Of a DNA stretch of 16,488 nucleotides, positions 13,104 through 16,488 are shown one piece after another (position 1 is the stretch's first letter; each line of letters begins with the position of its first letter). This stretch comes from JAHJFW01 sp038065635 (GTDB lineage Bacteria > Patescibacteriota > Patescibacteriia > 2-12-FULL-60-25). Both the position numbers and the translations under genes were made by a program. The notes beneath the pieces are model-generated. The model did no database searches and was not told the DNA's origin. It was given only the letters and a program-made list of their open reading frames with translations. The stretch covers positions 1 through 16,488 of the forward strand of contig JBBTQP010000002.1 of NCBI GenBank assembly GCA_038065635.1, written 5' to 3'.

Positions 13104-15230
13104 ATGGACCATCCTCGGCACGAAACAATGAACCATCATAACGGAAACGATGGACGCATGAACCATTCACATCACGATATGGCGGAACATGCGGCTCATG
13201 ACATGTCAAAGATGAGCCACATGAACCATGAAGCGGCAATGACAAACCCGCAAATGGCCAAGGAGATGGAGGCGGACATGCGGCGACGATTCTGGATCGC
13301 GTTCCTGCTGTCCATACCGATCTTCTTCTATTCGCCGGTCGGCGCCGCAATTGTCGGAAGCCAAATCCCCTCTCCAATCCCGATCAACTGGCTATTGTTC
13401 CTGCTAACGACTCCCGTGGTTTTTTGGAGCGGATCAATTTTCATCACCGGCACATACTACTCGTTAAAGAGCCGAAAATTGAACATGTCCGTTCTTGTCG
13501 CGACTGGCGTGCTGGCGGCCTATTTCTTCAGCGTACTTCTCACGCTCACTGTCGGCGGCGAGACGTTTTACGAGGCCGCGGCTCTGCTTGTTACTTTCGT
13601 GCTGTTCGGCCACTGGATGGAAATGAAGTCGCGGCGCGGAACTTCGGACGCGCTCCGCGCCCTGTTCGATCTCGTTCCTCCGCAGGCCATGGTTTTGCGC
13701 AAAGGCAAAGAAATAACAATTCCAAGCGCGGAGATCGAAAAAGGAGATATCGTGGTAATCCGTCCCGGTGATAAAATCGCGGTTGACGGGGAGGTGGTTG
13801 AGGGAAACAGCTCGATCGATGAATCGCTCGTGACAGGCGAGTCCATTCCGGTACTGAAAAATATCGGCGACCGCGTCATCGGCGGTTCGATCAACCAAAA
13901 CGGATCGCTCCAATTCCGCGCCACAAAGGTTGGAAATGAAACCGCGTTGGCGCAAATAATCAAATTGGTCGAGACGGCGCAAAATTCCAAAGCCCCGGGC
14001 CAACGCATTGCCGATAAAGCCGCGGCCATACTTGTAATCGTCGCCATATCCGTCGGTGTAATAACTTTCTTCAGCTGGTTATTCTTTGGCAATGCATCAT
14101 TCATCACAGCCCTGACGTTCGCCATTTCCGCCATAGTCATCGCCTGTCCCGACGCGCTGGGACTCGCAACCCCGACGGCTGTCGCTGTCGGTACAGGCAT
14201 CGGAGCGAAACACAATATCCTGATAAAAGATGCGACGACGCTCGAGCAAACTTCAAAAATTCAGGCGATCGTCTTGGACAAAACCGGAACGCTAACCGAA
14301 GGCAAGCCCAAAGTCACGGAGATTGCCGTGGCGCAGGGTTTTTCGGAGCAGGACGTGCTCTTAACCGCGGCATCAGCCGAAAAAAAATCCAATCATCCGA
14401 TCAGCAAAGCGATCTTGGACGAGGCGAAAAAGCGAGGAGCTCCCATGGATGAAAACGTTTCTGATTTCGAAGCCATCGGAGGCCACGGCGTTCGTGCGAC
14501 TGTCGGCGGCAAACAGGTGTTGGCGGGAACGGAAAAATTAATGCTCGACAGCGGCGTGTCACTTGATTCGCTCCAGTCGGAAATCAACCGATTGCTTTCA
14601 TCCGGAAATACGATCAGCATCGTGGCGATCAACGGCGTTGTCGCTGGCGCCATCGGCGTCGCGGATCAGATTAAGCCGACCGCTAAAAAGGCGGTTGCGG
14701 GCATGCAGGCCTTGGGATTGGAAGTTGCCATGATTACCGGCGATCATGAACGGGTTGCAAAAGCGGTTGCGAAAAAACTCGGTATCAAAAGAGTATTCGC
14801 TCATGTCGTTCCTGAAGAAAAGGCGACATACGTCAAAAAACTCCAAAAAGAGGGAAAATTCGTCGCCATGGTCGGCGACGGCATAAATGACGCTCCGGCT
14901 CTCGCGCAAGCCGATATCGGCATAGCGATTGGAGCCGGAACTGACGTCGCAATCGAGACCGCTAACATCGTGCTCATGAAATCCGATCCGGCTGATATTC
15001 TCGCCGCGATTAAACTCTCCAAAGCGACGGTCAGGAAAATGAAACAAAATCTTTTTTGGGCGGCAATCTACAATGTGCTGGCAATCCCGATCGCCGCAGG
15101 AGCGTTTTATACTTCCTTCGGCTGGGTTCTTCGTCCGGAAATCTCCGCGCTATTAATGTCCGCATCGTCCATCATCGTGGCGACGAATGCGGTTCTGCTT
15201 AAAAGAGTGGAAAAAAACTTAACAAGCTAA
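13104..15230 (+). CDS. CopB-like P1B-type ATPase with CPD motif and His/Met-rich N-terminus
   Basis: The 708-residue product starts with a segment (1-46) holding 11 His and 8 Met and no HMA domain, as in CopB-type pumps. The actuator has TGES. The membrane motif is Cys348-Pro-Asp350 ([14 protein letters not shown]) where CopA has CPC and CopB has CPH. DKTGT has its catalytic Asp at 392. The nucleotide motif reads SNHP rather than SEHP. GDGIND follows, and the last helices carry YN-x4-P and MSASS...NAVLLKR. It should pump a soft or transition metal out of the cytoplasm. Copper or silver is the likely substrate from context, but the Asp in the ion path makes the specificity uncertain. No Shine-Dalgarno sequence is visible. 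Its TAA overlaps the ATG of the mutase gene by one base. Confidence 0.9.
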   Translation: MDHPRHETMNHHNGNDGRMNHSHHDMAEHAAHDMSKMSHMNHEAAMTNPQMAKEMEADMRRRFWIAFLLSIPIFFYSPVGAAIVGSQIPSPIPINWLLFLLTTPVVFWSGSIFITGTYYSLKSRKLNMSVLVATGVLAAYFFSVLLTLTVGGETFYEAAALLVTFVLFGHWMEMKSRRGTSDALRALFDLVPPQAMVLRKGKEITIPSAEIEKGDIVVIRPGDKIAVDGEVVEGNSSIDESLVTGESIPVLKNIGDRVIGGSINQNGSLQFRATKVGNETALAQIIKLVETAQNSKAPGQRIADKAAAILVIVAISVGVITFFSWLFFGNASFITALTFAISAIVIACPDALGLATPTAVAVGTGIGAKHNILIKDATTLEQTSKIQAIVLDKTGTLTEGKPKVTEIAVAQGFSEQDVLLTAASAEKKSNHPISKAILDEAKKRGAPMDENVSDFEAIGGHGVRATVGGKQVLAGTEKLMLDSGVSLDSLQSEINRLLSSGNTISIVAINGVVAGAIGVADQIKPTAKKAVAGMQALGLEVAMITGDHERVAKAVAKKLGIKRVFAHVVPEEKATYVKKLQKEGKFVAMVGDGINDAPALAQADIGIAIGAGTDVAIETANIVLMKSDPADILAAIKLSKATVRKMKQNLFWAAIYNVLAIPIAAGAFYTSFGWVLRPEISALLMSASSIIVATNAVLLKRVEKNLTS

Positions 15231-15934
15231 TGCGTATGGGAATACTTGTTCTTGTTCGGCACGGGGAATCGAGATGGAATTTGTGCAACCGTTTCACCGG
15301 TTGGATTGACGTACCGTTGAGCGAAAAAGGGATAAAAGAGGCGGAACGTTGCGCCGCGCACTGCAAACGCTACGAATACTCTGCGGCCTTCACGTCAAAG
15401 CTGACTCGCGCTCAAGAAACGCTGCTCATTATTCTATCGCAGCAAGGCAAGACCGGTGTATTCCAACATGATGATGACCCGAGATATTCCCGTCGGATCA
15501 GTGGCTCTAATCGATGCGGTGGCGGAGATATACCAATTTTTTCAAGCGCCGCGCTGAACGAGCGTTACTATGGAGCTCTCCAAGGGATGGAGAAGACTGC
15601 GGCTGAACGAAAATTCGGAAAAGAAAAAGTACGTGCGTGGCGGCGTGGCTACACGGACAGACCGCCTAACGGAGAAAGTCTAGAGGAAGCGCATGCGAGA
15701 ATGCATCCGTATCTGGTAAAAAAAATTCTTCCGAGGGTACGGCGCGGAGAAAACATCCTTGTCACAGCCCATGGAAATACGCTTCGTGCGGCAATCAAAC
15801 ATCTTGAAAAAATTTCCGATCAAGAGATCTCGTATATCGACCTGCCTGCTACCAGGCCTCTTGTCTACGAATATCGCAACGGCGGATTCGTGCGGATAGC
15901 TGGAGAATATCAGATGGACAGACCGCTTCGTTAA
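15230..15934 (+). CDS. gpmA: 2,3-bisphosphoglycerate-dependent phosphoglycerate mutase
   Basis: This 234-residue histidine-phosphatase-fold enzyme interconverts 3- and 2-phosphoglycerate in glycolysis. It shows the phospho-acceptor LVRHGES (Arg10, His11), NRFTGWIDVPLSEKG, Arg60, LNERYYGALQG (general acid Glu111) and TAHGNTLRA (His181). Two departures from E. coli GpmA are visible. There is an insert at about 75-107, Asp- and Gly-rich (HDDDPRY, RCGGGDIP), and the lid segment is shortened to RGYTDRPPNGES. ATG 15230 overlaps the ATPase stop (TAATG), suggesting coupled translation; ATG 15236 (MGILVLVRHGE) is an equally plausible start. A metabolic enzyme at the end of a copper operon may simply be a hitch-hiker. 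Confidence 0.9.
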   Translation: MRMGILVLVRHGESRWNLCNRFTGWIDVPLSEKGIKEAERCAAHCKRYEYSAAFTSKLTRAQETLLIILSQQGKTGVFQHDDDPRYSRRISGSNRCGGGDIPIFSSAALNERYYGALQGMEKTAAERKFGKEKVRAWRRGYTDRPPNGESLEEAHARMHPYLVKKILPRVRRGENILVTAHGNTLRAAIKHLEKISDQEISYIDLPATRPLVYEYRNGGFVRIAGEYQMDRPLR

Positions 15935-15946
15935 ATTGATATATAC

Positions 15947-15981
15947 TGTCATTGCGAGGAGTAGCGACGACGTGGCAATCT
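15947..15981. repeat. Dispersed ATTGCGAGGAG...GGCAATCT-type intergenic repeat
   Basis: TGTCATTGCGAGGAG (15947-15961) through CGTGGCAATCT (15971-15981) matches, from memory, a palindromic intergenic repeat seen across many unrelated bacterial genomes. ATTGC (15951-15955) pairs with GCAAT (15975-15979). It separates the mutase gene from the DUF2892 gene. Copy number in this genome cannot be seen here. Confidence 0.6.
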
Positions 15982-16028
15982 AATGTAATAATTCAACAAA
16001 TACGAACTTATTCTTTTTAACAGATTCT

Positions 16029-16229
16029 ATGCAACACAATTTGGGAAAGCTCGATAGGATTCTCCGATTCGCGCTCGCCTTTTGGTGGCTTGGCCCTTGG
16101 GCGCCGCGATACGATTTCGACTTGGTGAATTGGCTCATTCTCTTTGTAGGATTGGTGGCTCTCTTCGAGAGTTTCACGGCATGGTGCTGGCTCCACACCG
16201 CGTTTAAAATAGATAACAAAAATCAATAA
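16029..16229 (+). CDS. DUF2892 family small membrane protein
   Basis: This 66-residue protein begins MQHNLGKLDRILRF, the usual N-terminal helix of DUF2892 (the YgaP transmembrane-domain family). Two hydrophobic segments follow: residues about 14-27 (ALAFWWLGPWAP) and 33-52 (VNWLILFVGLVALFESFTAW). A single Cys (Cys53) lies in AWCWLHTAF. Members are often found with rhodanese or metal and sulfur genes, and their function is unclear. It lies after a 94-base intergenic stretch with the dispersed repeat, so it may be transcribed separately. No Shine-Dalgarno sequence or clear promoter is visible. Confidence 0.8.
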   Translation: MQHNLGKLDRILRFALAFWWLGPWAPRYDFDLVNWLILFVGLVALFESFTAWCWLHTAFKIDNKNQ

Positions 16230-16240
16230 ACCTAAACTCT

Positions 16241-16366
16241 ATGATGTCTTCCTACTACAACATGATGGGATACGGTGCCGGCTTCGGTTGGCTCACAGTG
16301 CTTCTTCTTTGGGTTCTGCTCATCCTCGGCATCGCCGCGCTTTGGAAATACGTTTCAAAAAAATAA
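16241..16366 (+). CDS. 41-residue single-helix membrane peptide
   Basis: A short frame from ATG 16241 encodes MMSSYYNMMGYGAGFGW, then one membrane helix (residues about 17-35, TVLLLWVLLILGIAALW), and ends in KYVSKK. Short Met/Gly/Tyr-rich N-termini before a single helix are common in small membrane proteins next to copper-resistance and SHOCT-type genes. It starts 11 bases after the DUF2892 stop and is followed by a terminator, which supports it as a real last gene. An N-terminal Met cluster (Met1, 2, 8, 9) could contact Cu(I), but this is speculative. Confidence 0.6.
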   Translation: MMSSYYNMMGYGAGFGWLTVLLLWVLLILGIAALWKYVSKK

Positions 16367-16374
16367 AACGAAAC

Positions 16375-16412
16375 TTTACACAAAAATTGCCTATAGGCAA
16401 TTTTTGTGTAAA
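16375..16412. terminator. Perfect palindromic bidirectional terminator
   Basis: Arms TTTACACAAAAATTGCC (16375-16391) and GGCAATTTTTGTGTAAA (16396-16412) are exact complements around TATA. The central part, an A-tract, GCC/GGC core and T-tract, has the form of an intrinsic terminator on both strands. It begins nine bases after the last gene of the plus-strand run and should end the copper-operon transcript. Confidence 0.8.
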
Positions 16413-16438
16413 TGAAATGATAAAAAAATGAGCATGAA

Positions 16439-16465
16439 AAAGCCCGGTATCTCCTGTCGGGCTTT
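16439..16465 (-). terminator. Second hairpin terminator, probably for an incoming minus-strand gene
   Basis: AAAGCCCG (16439-16446) pairs with CGGGCTTT (16458-16465) over 8 bp with an 11-base loop. Read on the minus strand the stem is followed by a T-run (GGGCTTTTTC), so it would stop transcription coming from beyond the right edge. The plus-strand T-tract is only three bases. Confidence 0.6.
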
Positions 16466-16488
16466 GTGAGTGAAGCAGGATTCTCCCC

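Noticed and set aside
1..16488. Alternative genetic code with UGA as glycine
   Set aside because: TGA ends several genes at sensible places (725-727, 1319-1321, 1737-1739, 3197-3199) and the large conserved genes contain no internal TGA.
1..16488. CRISPR array, rRNA, tRNA or metal riboswitch
   Set aside because: I saw no regularly spaced repeats, no rRNA or tRNA signatures, and no recognisable riboswitch fold. The inverted repeat at 3600-3664 does not match any riboswitch class known to me.

Overview
The window is a scaffold piece with three runs of exactly 100 N (2786-2885, 4986-5085, 12643-12742), probably from a metagenome assembly. The likely host is a Patescibacteria (CPR/Parcubacteria-like) bacterium. 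This is an inference from tight gene packing, frequent absence of Shine-Dalgarno sequences, extended -10 promoters placed right at start codons, small conserved membrane proteins that resemble CPR ones, and a compact dPGM. TGA is used as a stop after several genes, so the UGA=Gly code of Gracilibacteria/SR1 does not apply. No 16S rRNA, tRNA or ribosomal protein gene is present to confirm the placement.

Layout. Positions 1-505 are a remnant zone: an IS200/IS605- or REP-like hairpin at the very edge, a short coiled-coil reading frame, and about 240 bp without a credible gene. Positions 446-971 hold a type II toxin-antitoxin pair (Phd/YefM antitoxin, RelE/ParE toxin) with its own promoter and a likely operator. 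Positions 1007-1739 carry two small integral membrane proteins of unknown function. On the minus strand follow a copper-binding cupredoxin lipoprotein (1733-2137) and a partial Alg5-like family 2 glycosyltransferase (2219-2785, its 5' end in the first gap).

From 2921 to 16366 all genes lie on the plus strand and nearly all concern monovalent copper (or silver). In order they are: a CsoR copper-sensing repressor with an apparently leaderless promoter; a small secreted protein; an HMA-SafE/DsbD_2-cupredoxin fusion; a CopA-type Cu(I) P1B-ATPase with an unusual extra C-terminal membrane segment and extracytoplasmic domain; a very long membrane fusion protein; a CzcA/CusA-like heavy-metal RND pump; a DUF7282-like secreted protein; a second P1B-ATPase with a His/Met-rich N-terminus and a CPD (not CPC or CPH) membrane motif; a 2,3-BPG-dependent phosphoglycerate mutase translationally overlapping it; a DUF2892 protein; and a 41-residue membrane peptide. 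A perfect palindromic terminator closes the run.

Inferred working model: CsoR senses Cu(I) and derepresses the operon. The two ATPases export Cu(I) from the cytoplasm. The fusion protein, cupredoxin and DUF7282 protein handle copper at or outside the membrane. The RND/adaptor pair moves metal from the cell-surface side outward. No TolC-type outer-membrane channel is visible. The points most worth checking are the long inverted repeat that buries the start codon of the HMA-SafE gene, the CPD-type ATPase, the new domain on CopA, and an RND pump in a lineage thought to lack an outer membrane.
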